A DNA stretch of 64,000 bases from the NCBI RefSeq assembly GCF_000716605.1, contig NZ_JNXE01000035.1, positions 1 through 64,000 of the forward strand. The letters are read 5' to 3'. Below, one piece after another: positions 41,915-50,857 of this stretch (position 1 is the first letter of the stretch; each line of letters starts with the position of its first letter). The translations under genes were made by a program, and so were the position numbers. Under the pieces are notes generated by a model. It did no database searches, was not told the DNA's origin, and worked only from the letters and a program-made list of their open reading frames with translations. The DNA is from Streptomyces sp. NRRL F-525 (GTDB taxonomy: Bacteria; Actinomycetota; Actinomycetes; Streptomycetales; Streptomycetaceae).

Positions 41915-42322
41915 ATGTACGAGCCGATCCGCACGAAGTCGGTCCACAGCACGGTGGCCCGCACGTCCTCCTCCGACTTTCCTCACCGGTCGCGTGAGGA
42001 GGAGCTTGATATTCAGCTTGCGGGGCATCTTGCTGCGCTGCTTGCCGTGACCGATGAACTGCGGGCGCTGGAGCCGTCCGATGAGTTGGACGTGGCTGCG
42101 GAGAGGCTTGCCGGGCAGTTGACGCGGTTGCGGGGGGCTTCGCCGAGCCGGGCGGGTGTGGCTGCGGACGCTTCTTCTACGTCCCGTTTGGATGCGCTGC
42201 ATCTGCGGGCGCATGCTCTTGCCGGGCGGGCGTTGGTTGTTGCCGCGTCGCGGGCTGATACGGCTGCGGCGATTTTGTCGGCCGAGCGGATGGACGCCCA
42301 CGCGGTTGCTCCGGTGGCCTGA
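41915..42322 (+). CDS. Small conserved Streptomyces protein
   Basis: 135 residues from ATG at 41915 (MYEPIRTKSVHSTVA), with AGGAGA upstream; an ATG at 41882 falls inside the -10 box and is rejected. The protein is helical, Ala/Leu/Arg-rich (LAGHLAALLAVTDELRALEP and SRLDALHLRAHALAGRALVV), soluble, with no known motif. I have the impression of an actinomycete-specific family. Its promoter contains a palindrome, so it is probably regulated. Followed by a repeat-rich gap. Confidence 0.7.
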   Translation: MYEPIRTKSVHSTVARTSSSDFPHRSREEELDIQLAGHLAALLAVTDELRALEPSDELDVAAERLAGQLTRLRGASPSRAGVAADASSTSRLDALHLRAHALAGRALVVAASRADTAAAILSAERMDAHAVAPVA

Positions 42323-42382
42323 GCTTTCGCGCCTCATCGCCGTTGGGGTTCGTGTTCGTCGTGCGAGTGCCGGCCCGCTGTG

Positions 42383-42412
42383 GCTGGTCGCGCAGTTCCC
42401 CGCGCCCCTAAA
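42383..42412 (-). repeat. Dispersed intergenic repeat, copy B
   Basis: Exact reverse complement of 39493-39522 over 30 bases. The two copies are in opposite orientation about 2.9 kb apart and bracket the protease, aminotransferase and small conserved gene. Confidence 0.8.
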
Positions 42413-42418
42413 AAGCAC

Positions 42419-42570
42419 GGGTGCGCGTCTGCTGTAGCTGGTCGCGCCCACGCGGCGGAGCCGCAAATCGACACAGCCCCGCGCCCTGAAAAACCCGGGT
42501 GCGCGTCCGCTGTAGCTGGTCGCGCCGACGCGGCGGAGCCGCAAATCGACACAGCCCCGCGCCCTGAAAA
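42419..42570. repeat. Tandem pair of 74-bp repeats
   Basis: Copies at 42419-42492 and 42497-42570 (78-bp period) differ at two positions. Each holds GCTGTAGCTGGTCGCGCC and GGCGGAGCCGCAAATCGACA and ends CGCGCCCTGAAAA. No gene lies between 42323 and 42628; this repeat block fills the gap. Confidence 0.85.
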
Positions 42571-42628
42571 GCAGCCGTGTTGATCCGGGACCCGGCCGAC
42601 ACCTCCCGTTCATCCCTTTCCTCGGGGA

Positions 42629-43738
42629 ATGTTGGGTTCCGCGAGCACGCTGCCCCTCGTGAGACGTATCGCGGGAATCGTCCTTGCGGTGTTGCTGATC
42701 GGTGGCGTGGTGGCAGCCGTCGTAGCGGGCCGGGACAACGGGGACAAGGGCACGGCAACGAAGACCGTGCGTGGTGTGATCGGTTCGGAGAAGGCGGACT
42801 TCTTCGCCGATCCCGATGTGGTGAAGGCCCTCGCCGCCAAGGGCTTCACCGTGAAGACGGAGACCTCCGGGTCCTGGGCCATGGAGGGGCTCAACCTCAA
42901 GGGGTACGACTTCGCCTTCCCCTCCAGTCAGGCTCCGGCCGACGCGCTCGCCGACAAGTACAAGGTGCGGCAGCCGTTGCCGCGCCCCTTCTACTCGCCC
43001 CTCGTCGTCGTCGCCCACCGCAGCGCCGCCCAGGTGCTCGCGGACAACGGGCTCGCCACGCTGGACAGCAGCAAGGATCGCGGCACGCTGAAGATGGCCG
43101 CCTATCTCGACGCCGCCAAGCGGGATCTGACCTGGCAGCAGCTCAAGGGGGCCTCCAAGCATGGGGAGTTGACCGGCACCCTCTACATCGCCACCACCGA
43201 CCCCGAGACCTCCAACTCGGGGGCTCTCTATCTCGCCGCCGCCTCCTACGTCGCCAACGGCGGGCGGGTGGCGGCCAGTAGCGCCGATGTGGATCGCACC
43301 GCGCCGCTCATGCACAAGCTGATCAGCGTGCAGGGGGCTCAACAGTCCAGCTCGGACGCGCCGTTCAGGGACTTCATCAGCGGCGCCGGCAATCCTCTGG
43401 TCCTCGTCTACGAGTCCCAGGTGGCCTCGCTGCTCCTCGACAAGCAGCCCGTCGGCGACCTCGTCGTGCTCTACCCGGACACCACGGCCAACAGCGACCA
43501 CACCGTCGTGCCGCTCACCCCGGAGGGCCGCGAGCTGGGTCAACTCCTCAGCAGTGACCCGACGTTGCGCAAGCTCGCCGTACAGCACGGGTTCCGGCCG
43601 CAGGGTGACACCGCCGAGTTCGTCGCGGCCACGGCCGCCCACTCCAGCTATCTCAACCAGACGCTGACCGGTGTCCGGCAGGCGCCCGTGCCCACCTCGA
43701 AGGTGCTGCACGACATGGCGCGCCGGGCGCGCGGTTGA
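42629..43738 (+). CDS. Membrane-anchored binding-protein-like protein of the TelA module
   Basis: 369 residues. A TM helix near 12-33 (IAGIVLAVLLIGGVVAAVVA) anchors an extracytoplasmic domain with the substrate-binding-protein fold: VRGVIGSEKADFFADPDVVK, FAFPSSQAPADALADKY, LYIATTDPETSNSGALYLAA and DLVVLYPDTTANSDHTVVPL. There is no lipobox and no ABC permease nearby. Translation of the next gene begins 15 bp after this one ends. A sensor or scaffold role alongside TelA is more likely than transport; that is inference. Confidence 0.8.
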   Translation: MLGSASTLPLVRRIAGIVLAVLLIGGVVAAVVAGRDNGDKGTATKTVRGVIGSEKADFFADPDVVKALAAKGFTVKTETSGSWAMEGLNLKGYDFAFPSSQAPADALADKYKVRQPLPRPFYSPLVVVAHRSAAQVLADNGLATLDSSKDRGTLKMAAYLDAAKRDLTWQQLKGASKHGELTGTLYIATTDPETSNSGALYLAAASYVANGGRVAASSADVDRTAPLMHKLISVQGAQQSSSDAPFRDFISGAGNPLVLVYESQVASLLLDKQPVGDLVVLYPDTTANSDHTVVPLTPEGRELGQLLSSDPTLRKLAVQHGFRPQGDTAEFVAATAAHSSYLNQTLTGVRQAPVPTSKVLHDMARRARG

Positions 43739-43752
43739 ACGGGGGGAACCAC

Positions 43753-44970
43753 ATGAGCAGCAGTTTCAACACCAGCCAGAACAGCAGTCAGCACACCCAG
43801 AGCGGGGACGACGTCTTCACCCTCACCCCGCCGGAGGCCGTCGCGCCGGTGCCGAAGGAGAAGGCCGGCGGGCTGGTGCCGGTGGACGAGAGCGTCCGTA
43901 CGGACATGGCTCAGAAGGCCGCCGCCTATGTGGAAGGGCTTGCCTCGCTCGATGCCCGGTCGCCCGAATTCGCGGGCAAGGTCGGGGAGATCAGTGCACT
44001 CGGTGCCGGTGAGATGCGGACCGCCACCGCGCAGTCCAACCGCATGCTGGAGCGGACCGTGCGGAGTCTGCCGTCCAAGGGCGGGGACGCTCAGTCGCAG
44101 GTCGCCGGGTCGCTCGTCGAACTCCGGCGTGTGGTCGAGGACTTGGACCCGCGTGACCTGCCCGCCTCCAAGGGGCGGAAGTTCCTGTCCCGGCTGCCGG
44201 GCGGCAACAAGCTGCGCGACCACGTCGCCAAGTACGCCTCCGCGCAGGGGACTCTCAACAAGATCGTGGGCTCGTTGCGCGGCGGCCAGGACGAACTCCG
44301 GCGTGACAACGCCGCGTTGCAGACCGAGCGGGTCCGTCTGTGGGAAACCATGGGCAAGTTGCAGGAGTACGTCGTCCTCACCCAGGCCCTCGACACGGCC
44401 GTCGAGCAGCACATCACCGGCGTCGAGGCCGCCGACCCGAGCCAGGCCGACACCCTGCGCGCGGACGTCCTCTTCCCGGTCCGGCAGAAGCACCAGGACC
44501 TGCTGACCCAGCTCGCGGTGTGCGCGCAGGGCTACTTGGCGATGGACGTCGTACGGCGCAACAACGACGAGCTGATCAAGGGTGTCGATCGGGCGGCGAC
44601 CACGACCGTCTCGGCCCTGCGGATCTCCGTCATGCTCGCCTCCGCGCTCGACAACCAGCGCAAGGTCGTCGATCAGGTCAACGCCCTGCGCGGTACGACC
44701 GAGGACCTCATCCGGGGCAACGCCGAGATGCTCTCCACGCAGAGCGGCGAGATCCAGCGCATCGCGGCCGACCCGGCGGTGGGCGCGGAGACGCTCCGTA
44801 CCGCCTTCCAGCAGATCTACCGCACGCTCGACGCGATCGACACCTACAAGGTCCAGGCGACCGAGGTGATGGCCGCGACCGTGGAGTCCCTGACGTCCGA
44901 ACTCCAGAACGCCAGCACGTACTTGGAGCGCAGCCGGTCGCAGAGCGCCCTGGAAGGCGGTCTCGGATGA
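43753..44970 (+). CDS. telA: TelA-family toxic-anion-resistance protein
   Basis: 405 residues from ATG at 43753 (GGGGGGAA upstream). After a Ser/Gln-rich start it is almost wholly helical, with VRTDMAQKAAAYVEGLASLD near the start and, further on, ALDTAVEQHITGVEAADPSQ and LLTQLAVCAQGYLAMDVVRR, as in the TelA/KlaA family. TelA proteins are cytoplasmic and associated with tellurite, nisin and envelope stress resistance; the biochemical role is unknown. The stop overlaps the next ATG (ATGA). It links the flanking secreted proteins to an inside component. Confidence 0.88.
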   Translation: MSSSFNTSQNSSQHTQSGDDVFTLTPPEAVAPVPKEKAGGLVPVDESVRTDMAQKAAAYVEGLASLDARSPEFAGKVGEISALGAGEMRTATAQSNRMLERTVRSLPSKGGDAQSQVAGSLVELRRVVEDLDPRDLPASKGRKFLSRLPGGNKLRDHVAKYASAQGTLNKIVGSLRGGQDELRRDNAALQTERVRLWETMGKLQEYVVLTQALDTAVEQHITGVEAADPSQADTLRADVLFPVRQKHQDLLTQLAVCAQGYLAMDVVRRNNDELIKGVDRAATTTVSALRISVMLASALDNQRKVVDQVNALRGTTEDLIRGNAEMLSTQSGEIQRIAADPAVGAETLRTAFQQIYRTLDAIDTYKVQATEVMAATVESLTSELQNASTYLERSRSQSALEGGLG

Positions 44971-46508
44971 GACGTCTCCTCGCGCTCGCCCTCGGCACGG
45001 CCGCGCTGCTCACCGGCTGCACGTCGTCGGCCCATGACACGAAGGCCGAGACCGACAACGCCCCCAAGCCCGGCACGCTGCGCGTCCTCGCCTCCAGCGA
45101 ACTCAGCGACATGACCCCGGTGTTCGACCAGGTCCGCAAGGACACCGGCATCACGATCCGCCCCACCTACATGGGCACCCTCGACGCGGTGGACCTGCTG
45201 GCGAAGGGCAAGGTCGACGGGCAGTACGACGCCCTGTGGCTGTCGTCGAACGACTATCTGCGGCTACGGCCCGACGCGGCGAAGAAGGTCGTCTCCGAGA
45301 CCTCGATCATGTCCAGCCCGGTCGCGATCGGCGTCAAGACGGCCACCGTCACGGCACTCGGCTGGACGCCGGACAAAGTCACCTGGTCGGGGATCGAACA
45401 GGCCGTCCAGGACGGCAAGTTGACCTACGGCATGACGGACCCGGCGCGCTCCAACTCCGGTTTCTCGACCCTCATCTCCGTGGCCTCCGCCCTCTCCGGC
45501 GCCCAGTCGGCGCTCACCGACGCGGACGTCGCCAAGGCGACTCCCCGGCTGAAGGAGTTCTTCAAGGGGCAGAAGCTGACCTCGGGTTCGTCCGGGTGGC
45601 TGGCGACCGCCTATCAACGCCGGGGAAACGTCGACGCGTTGCTCAACTACGAGTCCGTCCTCAAGGGCATCCCGGGCCTGACCGTGATCCGCCCGAGCGA
45701 CGGGGTCGTCACCGCCGACTACCCGTTGACGTCCCTCGCCTCGACGGACACCACGACCCGCGAGAACGTCCGGCGCGTGACGACGGACCTGCGCACGAAC
45801 GCCCTCCAGAAGCTGATCACCACCGGCACACACCGCCGCCCGGTCGTCACCTCCGTACCGCCCGCGTCCGGCCTCGACACCAGCCGACGGCGTGAACTCC
45901 CCTTCCCCGGCAGCCAGTCCGTCGCCGACGGGCTCCTCGACTCGTACGAGAACAAGCTGCGCCGGCCCTCGCGGACCGTGTACGTGCTCGACACCTCGGG
46001 CTCGATGGAGGGCGACCGGCTGTCCCGGCTGAAGAAGGCCCTCACCGATCTGACCGGGGACTTCCGGCAGCGCGAGGAGGTCACGCTGATGCCGTTCGGG
46101 TCGGCCGTGAAGAGCGTGCAGACGCATGTGGTGAGCCCGAGCGATCCGCAGGCCGGGCTGAACGCGATCCGTAAGGACACCAAGGCGCTCGGCGCGGACG
46201 GGGCCACCGCGATCTACACCTCGCTGGAGAAGGCCTACGAGCATCTCGGCACCGGCGGCGACACGTTCACCTCGATCGTGCTGATGACCGACGGCGAGAA
46301 CACAACCGGCGCCAAGGCGAAGGAGTTTGACGGCTTCTACGGTCAACTCCCCACCGCCCAGCGGGACATCCCCGTCTTCCCCATCCTCTTCGGCGACTCG
46401 GACAAGGCGGAGCTCCAGCACATCGCCGACCTGACCGGCGGCCGGCTCTTCGACGCCCAACAGGGCTCGCTGGACGGCGCCTTCGAGGAGATCCGTGGCT
46501 ACCAGTAA
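44967..46508 (+). CDS. Lipoprotein fusing a binding-protein domain to a vWA domain
   Basis: 513 residues from ATG at 44967. Lipobox LLTGC (Cys at 19). Residues about 35-300 resemble a type II substrate-binding protein (LRVLASSELSDMTPVFDQVR, YGMTDPARSNSGFSTLISVA), and the rest is a vWA domain with MIDAS motif YVLDTSGSMEGDRL (near 340) and VLMTDGENTTG. Such solute-binding/vWA fusions are uncommon outside actinobacteria. It sits at the outer face of the membrane. It overlaps the following gene by 14 bp. With 42629-43738 it gives two binding-protein domains and no transporter. Confidence 0.85.
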   Translation: MRRLLALALGTAALLTGCTSSAHDTKAETDNAPKPGTLRVLASSELSDMTPVFDQVRKDTGITIRPTYMGTLDAVDLLAKGKVDGQYDALWLSSNDYLRLRPDAAKKVVSETSIMSSPVAIGVKTATVTALGWTPDKVTWSGIEQAVQDGKLTYGMTDPARSNSGFSTLISVASALSGAQSALTDADVAKATPRLKEFFKGQKLTSGSSGWLATAYQRRGNVDALLNYESVLKGIPGLTVIRPSDGVVTADYPLTSLASTDTTTRENVRRVTTDLRTNALQKLITTGTHRRPVVTSVPPASGLDTSRRRELPFPGSQSVADGLLDSYENKLRRPSRTVYVLDTSGSMEGDRLSRLKKALTDLTGDFRQREEVTLMPFGSAVKSVQTHVVSPSDPQAGLNAIRKDTKALGADGATAIYTSLEKAYEHLGTGGDTFTSIVLMTDGENTTGAKAKEFDGFYGQLPTAQRDIPVFPILFGDSDKAELQHIADLTGGRLFDAQQGSLDGAFEEIRGYQ

Positions 46509-47106
46509 GTTCCTGGGCTACCTGGAGTCCCGCAAGAACCTCACCGGCAGCGCGTGCGGGCTCGTCGGGCTGGTGCTGACGTTCGTGGGCGTGGCGGGGC
46601 CGTACTGGCCGGTCGTGGTCGTCGGCCTGTACGGCGCGGGTGCGTTGATCGCCCCGCCGGAGCGGCCGGCACTCCCCGACTTCCCGGACCCCTCCGCCCA
46701 ACTGGAGGAACTGCGCGACGACTTCGAGAAGCTCGGCGGCTATCTGGCGGGCGTAGAGCTGCCGCCTGCCGCCGCCGGTCGGCTCACCGAGCTGAACCAG
46801 CTCCTCGCCGGGCTCCTCGATCCGCAGGTCACGCACGACCTCGCGCAGGACCCGGAGGGCGTGCACATCCTGTCGCGGGCGATCCGGCAGGACGTACCGG
46901 AGGCGGTCGACACGTTCGTACGGACGCGGTGGTGGACGCGGTTGGCGCCCGGTACCGAGCCCCCTGAGCGGCATCTGGAACGGCAGTTGACGGTGCTTCA
47001 GGAAGAGGCGCAGGGGTTGGCGGCCAACCTGCGGGAGGTCGAAGCGCGGCGGCAGGAGTCGCACACACGGTATCTGGAGGACCGGGGGCGTTCGCAGAAC
47101 GGCTGA
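46495..47106 (+). CDS. Small membrane protein with coiled coil
   Basis: 203 residues from GTG at 46495, overlapping the previous gene by 14 bp. Two hydrophobic segments (about 16-50: SACGLVGLVLTFVGVAG and PYWPVVVVGLYGAGALI) are followed by helical domains and a C-terminal coiled coil (about 160-200; LQEEAQGLAANLREVEARRQ). This layout resembles XpaC-type partners encoded beside TelA, but the sequence match is not strong. It should face the cytoplasm. It ends 22 bp from the end of the converging kinase gene. Confidence 0.75.
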   Translation: MATSKFLGYLESRKNLTGSACGLVGLVLTFVGVAGPYWPVVVVGLYGAGALIAPPERPALPDFPDPSAQLEELRDDFEKLGGYLAGVELPPAAAGRLTELNQLLAGLLDPQVTHDLAQDPEGVHILSRAIRQDVPEAVDTFVRTRWWTRLAPGTEPPERHLERQLTVLQEEAQGLAANLREVEARRQESHTRYLEDRGRSQNG

Positions 47107-47128
47107 AGGCATGCAACGGCCGTACTCC

Positions 47129-48292
47129 TCAGAGCAGTTGCAGCACGACGATCAGCAGGACGAGCGCGAGCAGGACGAGGCCCGCCACCTTCAGCGGGCC
47201 CATGCCGTGCTCCGACTCCGGTGCGGTCGCGGGAGGTACCACCGGCACCGCAGGGCGCACCGGCACGTTGAACACGTCGTGTCCCGTCACCGCCGCCCGC
47301 GTGCACCACGGGCAGGTCGGGAGGTGGGAGCCGTAGGAGTGCAGGGGGCGTTGCGGGCAGACCTGGACGCGGGAGCGTTCCTGGTCCAGGGCGCGTAGCC
47401 AGACCTCCGGGGTGGGGCGGGCGGAGGGGGCGTGGACGCCCGCGCCGAACGCCGTGTGGGCCAGGGTGAGGAGGCCCGGCGGGAGGACCGAGGGGTCGAC
47501 CGTGCCGCGGGGGATGACGACCGCCTCGGGGCGGACGACGTAGGAGACGCTCGCGGCGATGTTGTCCTTGACCGTGGACTCGGGGGTGCTGTCGTGCGGG
47601 ACGCCGCCGAAGGGGTGGTTGCCCGCAGTGAGGAGTTGGTAGATCAGCACCGCCAGCGCGAAGTTGTCGCTCTCCTCGGTGGCCGCCGCGCCCGACTGGC
47701 GTTCCGGTGAGGAGTAGTCGGTGGTGTGCATCAGGCAGGGGAAGGGCTCGCCGGTGACCGGGTCGGTGAAGGCGATGGAGTCGCAGTCGAGGAACGTGAC
47801 GAAGCCGTTGGCGTCGACGACGACGTTGCTCGACGAGAAGTCGCCGATGACGAGGTTGTCGTAGTGCATGCGGGCGGTCATGAAGGCGAGGTTCCAGGCG
47901 ACGCCGAGGAGGAAGCGCCAGTCGGCGCGGTCGCCGAAGAGGCGGAGGCGCTGGGCGCGGGTGAACAGGCCCACCAGTTGGACGTGTTGGGGTTCGCCGA
48001 AGCGGCGCATGGCGTAGCCGAGGAACTCGCCCTCGGGGCTGCGGGCCATGGCGGTGGGCCAGGCTAGTTCGGGGGGCTGGTTGGCGTCGGTGGGGCGGGC
48101 GGCCAGGGGGGACATCGTGAGCATGCGGGCCAGGCGGCGCTCCAAGTCCGGGCCCGGGCGGTCTCGGTAGAGCTTGACGACGATCGTGTCGTCGCCCTCC
48201 ACCGGGAAGACGGCCGCCTGTCCGCCGCCCTTGAGCGGGAGTTCGGCGAGGGTGACGGGCTTGCCGTCCAGGTGGACCGTGCGGCCGGTCAT
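47129..48292 (-). CDS. Tail-anchored protein kinase with zinc finger
   Basis: 387 residues from ATG at 48292 (overlap ATGA with the phosphatase stop). A kinase-like domain occupies about 5-280: GGGQAAVFPVEGDDTIVVKL (Gly-loop and Lys), MHYDNLVIGDFSSSNVVVDA (in place of HRDxKxxN, so altered) and FLDCDSIAF (in place of DFG). CPQRPLHSYGSHLPTCPWC holds Cys pairs for zinc, and a C-terminal hydrophobic segment (VAGLVLLALVLLIVVLQLL) anchors it in the membrane. The layout is that of kinases of TerY-P triads (vWA, PP2C, kinase). The HRD region is changed but GDF.SSN retains the catalytic Asp and Asn. Confidence 0.85.
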   Translation of the reverse strand: MTGRTVHLDGKPVTLAELPLKGGGQAAVFPVEGDDTIVVKLYRDRPGPDLERRLARMLTMSPLAARPTDANQPPELAWPTAMARSPEGEFLGYAMRRFGEPQHVQLVGLFTRAQRLRLFGDRADWRFLLGVAWNLAFMTARMHYDNLVIGDFSSSNVVVDANGFVTFLDCDSIAFTDPVTGEPFPCLMHTTDYSSPERQSGAAATEESDNFALAVLIYQLLTAGNHPFGGVPHDSTPESTVKDNIAASVSYVVRPEAVVIPRGTVDPSVLPPGLLTLAHTAFGAGVHAPSARPTPEVWLRALDQERSRVQVCPQRPLHSYGSHLPTCPWCTRAAVTGHDVFNVPVRPAVPVVPPATAPESEHGMGPLKVAGLVLLALVLLIVVLQLL

Positions 48293-49080
48293 GGGGTCAC
48301 CACGCGGACGGCCCGCAGCAGGGTCTTGTCGTCGGCGTTGAGGCTCGTCAGCCGGTCCGAGCGGAGGAGGGCGGCAAGGTTCTCGTGTGCTTTGTCGGTC
48401 ACCGGTCCCGGGGTGTCCAGGGAGCCCAACACCGCTTCCACGAAAGAGGTGTTGGGCTGGGGCGGGCCGCCGCCGGAGAGCGACAGGGCCGCCTGCGTGA
48501 GGCCGTCGGTGGAGAGCAGGACGCCGTCCACGCGCGGGTCCGCGACGCAGTCGGTGCGCAGGCGGCGCGGTGCGTCGGGCGAGGTGAGGAAGACGGTCTC
48601 GTTGCTGTACTCGCTGACGGCGGGCGGCTGCGGGAGAAGGTGGAACTGCCGTTCCCCGTCCTCCGTTCCGGCACGGACCACGACGAAGCCGTCGCCGACG
48701 CTGAGGTGGCCGAGCCAGCCGGGGGTGAGGACGACGACGGTGAGCGTGGTCGCGTAGTCGGGGGCCGTGCTGCCGTAGGTGTCCAGGAAGATCTTGGACA
48801 CGTCGTGGAAGGCGTCCGCGAGCAGGTCGTGCACCTCCTCCCCCGGCGGGCAGCCGGACGCTGCGGCCGCCCGGCGCCGGAAGTGCTCGGCCGCCAACTC
48901 GACGGCGTGCAGGGCCCCTTGGTCGGAGTGCGGGCGGCTGCCCGCGCCGTCGGCGACGGCGAGGACGGACACGGACGCGGAGGCCGTGTAGGTACAGGCG
49001 TCCTGGCAGGGCGTGCCGGTGCGGCGGTGCCGGTAGCCCTCGACGCTCAGGCCGTGGATGCGCCAGGGCGATTCGGCCAC
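48289..49080 (-). CDS. PP2C-family phosphatase
   Basis: 263 residues from GTG at 49080. PP2C motifs: GTPCQDACTY (Gln-Asp), VLAVADGAGSRPHSDQGALH (metal-binding Asp-Gly), TLTVVVLTPGWLGHLSVGDG and VLLSTDGLTQAAL. It is a short cytoplasmic PP2C_2-type enzyme expected to reverse phosphorylation by the neighbouring kinase. The stop overlaps the kinase start and its own start lies 3 bp from the end of the vWA gene. Confidence 0.92.
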   Translation of the reverse strand: MAESPWRIHGLSVEGYRHRRTGTPCQDACTYTASASVSVLAVADGAGSRPHSDQGALHAVELAAEHFRRRAAAASGCPPGEEVHDLLADAFHDVSKIFLDTYGSTAPDYATTLTVVVLTPGWLGHLSVGDGFVVVRAGTEDGERQFHLLPQPPAVSEYSNETVFLTSPDAPRRLRTDCVADPRVDGVLLSTDGLTQAALSLSGGGPPQPNTSFVEAVLGSLDTPGPVTDKAHENLAALLRSDRLTSLNADDKTLLRAVRVVTP

Positions 49081-49083
49081 CGC

Positions 49084-49845
49084 TCAGCTCTCCCAGGCCG
49101 GGCGCTGCGTCTTGAACTGGCTGAAGATCTTCTCGAAGACCTCGTCGCCCGCGCCCTTCTGCTCGGCGTTCGCGCTGGCCGACATCATCTGGAGCAGCTC
49201 GCGGAACGGGAAGCCCTGGATGCGCGCGTTGAACTTCGGCGCGAAGGCCTGCAGCACCTGCTCGCCGCGGTCGGTGATGCCGCCCACGCCGATCGCGTAC
49301 AGCCGGAAACGGCGGGCCTGTTGCTCGTCGGCGAGGACGGGCAGCAGGCGGTGCCAGGAGTCGGTCATGTGGCCGGTGGCGTCGGTGGGGAGGCCGTCGG
49401 TGACCAGGCAGATCTGCGGGCGGTAGTACTGGAGCCCGGAGGCGCGCAGCTCCGCCTTGCGGGCCGCGACGACATGCATGGCCAGCTCCAGCGCCTCCGT
49501 CATCAGGGTGACCCCGGACGCGGTGAACCGGGGTGCCTGGAAGGCGTGCGCGGGGACGAAGGGGCTCAACCGGGCGCGCGGGTCGAGGAGTTGGGGTCCG
49601 CGCCAGGCGCCGACGCCCTGGCCGCCGAAGGTGATGACGGCGACCTCGACGCTGTAGCTGAGGGAGACGTCGTCGTGGAGTTCCCGGGTCCACTCGGCGA
49701 GCGCGTCGTTGAGGGTCTGGATCGGCGCGCCCGCCATGGAGCTCGACGTGTCCAGGCACAGCACGAGCGGCAGCCGTTGCGCGTTGTTCTCGAACTCGAT
49801 GTCGGCGTACTCCGCCGGCATCGTGGGCGGGTATTCGCTGTGCAT
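49084..49845 (-). CDS. Cytoplasmic vWA-domain protein (TerY type)
   Basis: 253 residues from ATG at 49845. MIDAS motif LVLCLDTSSSMAG (about 27-39), then GVTLMTEALELAM (Thr) and ICLVTDGLPTDATG (Asp) make a complete metal site. There is no signal or membrane helix. With the PP2C and kinase genes immediately downstream it makes the vWA-PP2C-kinase triad known from tellurite-resistance-type systems. It may act as scaffold for the kinase and TelA. Confidence 0.9.
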   Translation of the reverse strand: MHSEYPPTMPAEYADIEFENNAQRLPLVLCLDTSSSMAGAPIQTLNDALAEWTRELHDDVSLSYSVEVAVITFGGQGVGAWRGPQLLDPRARLSPFVPAHAFQAPRFTASGVTLMTEALELAMHVVAARKAELRASGLQYYRPQICLVTDGLPTDATGHMTDSWHRLLPVLADEQQARRFRLYAIGVGGITDRGEQVLQAFAPKFNARIQGFPFRELLQMMSASANAEQKGAGDEVFEKIFSQFKTQRPAWES

Positions 49846-49877
49846 GGCGTCTCCTGGTCGACCGGGCGGTACGGGGG

Positions 49878-50777
49878 TCACGAGGTGCCGCGCGCGTGGT
49901 GCCGGGCGGCGGGCGGGAAGGCGTACAGGACGTCGGAGTCGGCTTCGCGGGCGTCGGTGACCTCGACGTACGCGCCGGGGACGGGCGGGGTGCGGTCGGG
50001 TTCGGCCCACACCGCGCGGTACAGGACGTGATCGAGTTCGACGTAGCCCTGCGGGTGAAGGGCCGTACGGACCACGGCTGTTCGGGACGGCCCGGTGCGG
50101 GGGCCGACCTGGCGGCCGTAGGAGGACGGGGCCGGTGCGGGTGGGACGGGGCGCAGTCGGGCGGTGGTCTCGGCGCTGGTCTCCTCGGAGGAGATCTCCG
50201 TCGCCGGGGTGCGGGAGCGGCGGACGGCGAGGAGGAGGGCCAGGAGCAGGAGGAGGAGTACGGCGGTCAGGGCGAGCAGCAGGACGCGTGTGTGGTCCGT
50301 GGACTTGCGGCCGCCCCCGAGTTCGGCGACGCCCACCTTCTTGTCGATCAGCTGGCCGCCGGTGAACGAGGAATTCTTGAGCGCCTTGCACAAGTCGCCG
50401 TCACAGGCGGGGAGTTCGGCCAGTGTTCTGGCGTCCAGCCGGTCGATCCGGGCGTCCCGGTCGACCAGTGCGTGGCCCGCCAGGACGAGCAGCGCGGTGC
50501 CGCCCTGGCCGGTGTGGACGCCGGCCGGTACCTGCACCCGGAGGTTCTTGAGGTCCCGGCGGACGGCGGCCTCGCCGCCCTTCTGGCCGGCGTCGAAGCC
50601 CAGAGGCTTGTTCAGCGTGACCGTGACCACGGCCCCGTCGTCCAGCGCGTCCTGCCAACAGCCCAGCCGCGTCGGAAAGTTCTTGCCGCAGTCCGCGCCG
50701 GCCGCGGCCGCCGGCCCCGCCGGAATCACCGCGATCAACAAGCCGAACAGCAGGGCAGTGAACAACGTATGTCTCAT
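49878..50777 (-). CDS. Secreted/membrane protein upstream of the vWA gene
   Basis: 299 residues. A signal peptide (1-27, ending GPAAAA) leads to an extracytoplasmic domain (about 28-170) with cysteines CGKNFPTRLGCWQDAL and CDGDLCKAL, then one TM helix (VLLLALTAVLLLLLLALLLA, about 176-197) and a cytoplasmic tail. The tail has acidic EISSEETSAETTARL, a Pro-rich stretch and a C-terminal domain (YVELDHVLYRAVWAEPDRTP). It can pass a signal across the membrane to the kinase/phosphatase system; no family name is known to me. Confidence 0.8.
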   Translation of the reverse strand: MRHTLFTALLFGLLIAVIPAGPAAAAGADCGKNFPTRLGCWQDALDDGAVVTVTLNKPLGFDAGQKGGEAAVRRDLKNLRVQVPAGVHTGQGGTALLVLAGHALVDRDARIDRLDARTLAELPACDGDLCKALKNSSFTGGQLIDKKVGVAELGGGRKSTDHTRVLLLALTAVLLLLLLALLLAVRRSRTPATEISSEETSAETTARLRPVPPAPAPSSYGRQVGPRTGPSRTAVVRTALHPQGYVELDHVLYRAVWAEPDRTPPVPGAYVEVTDAREADSDVLYAFPPAARHHARGTS

Positions 50778-50857
50778 GACGACCCCCCGTTGGCGCCCAT
50801 AGTGGAGCCAACAGGCGGGTGGCCGAAAGGGGTTGACTGAGAATGCTCAATTCACTT

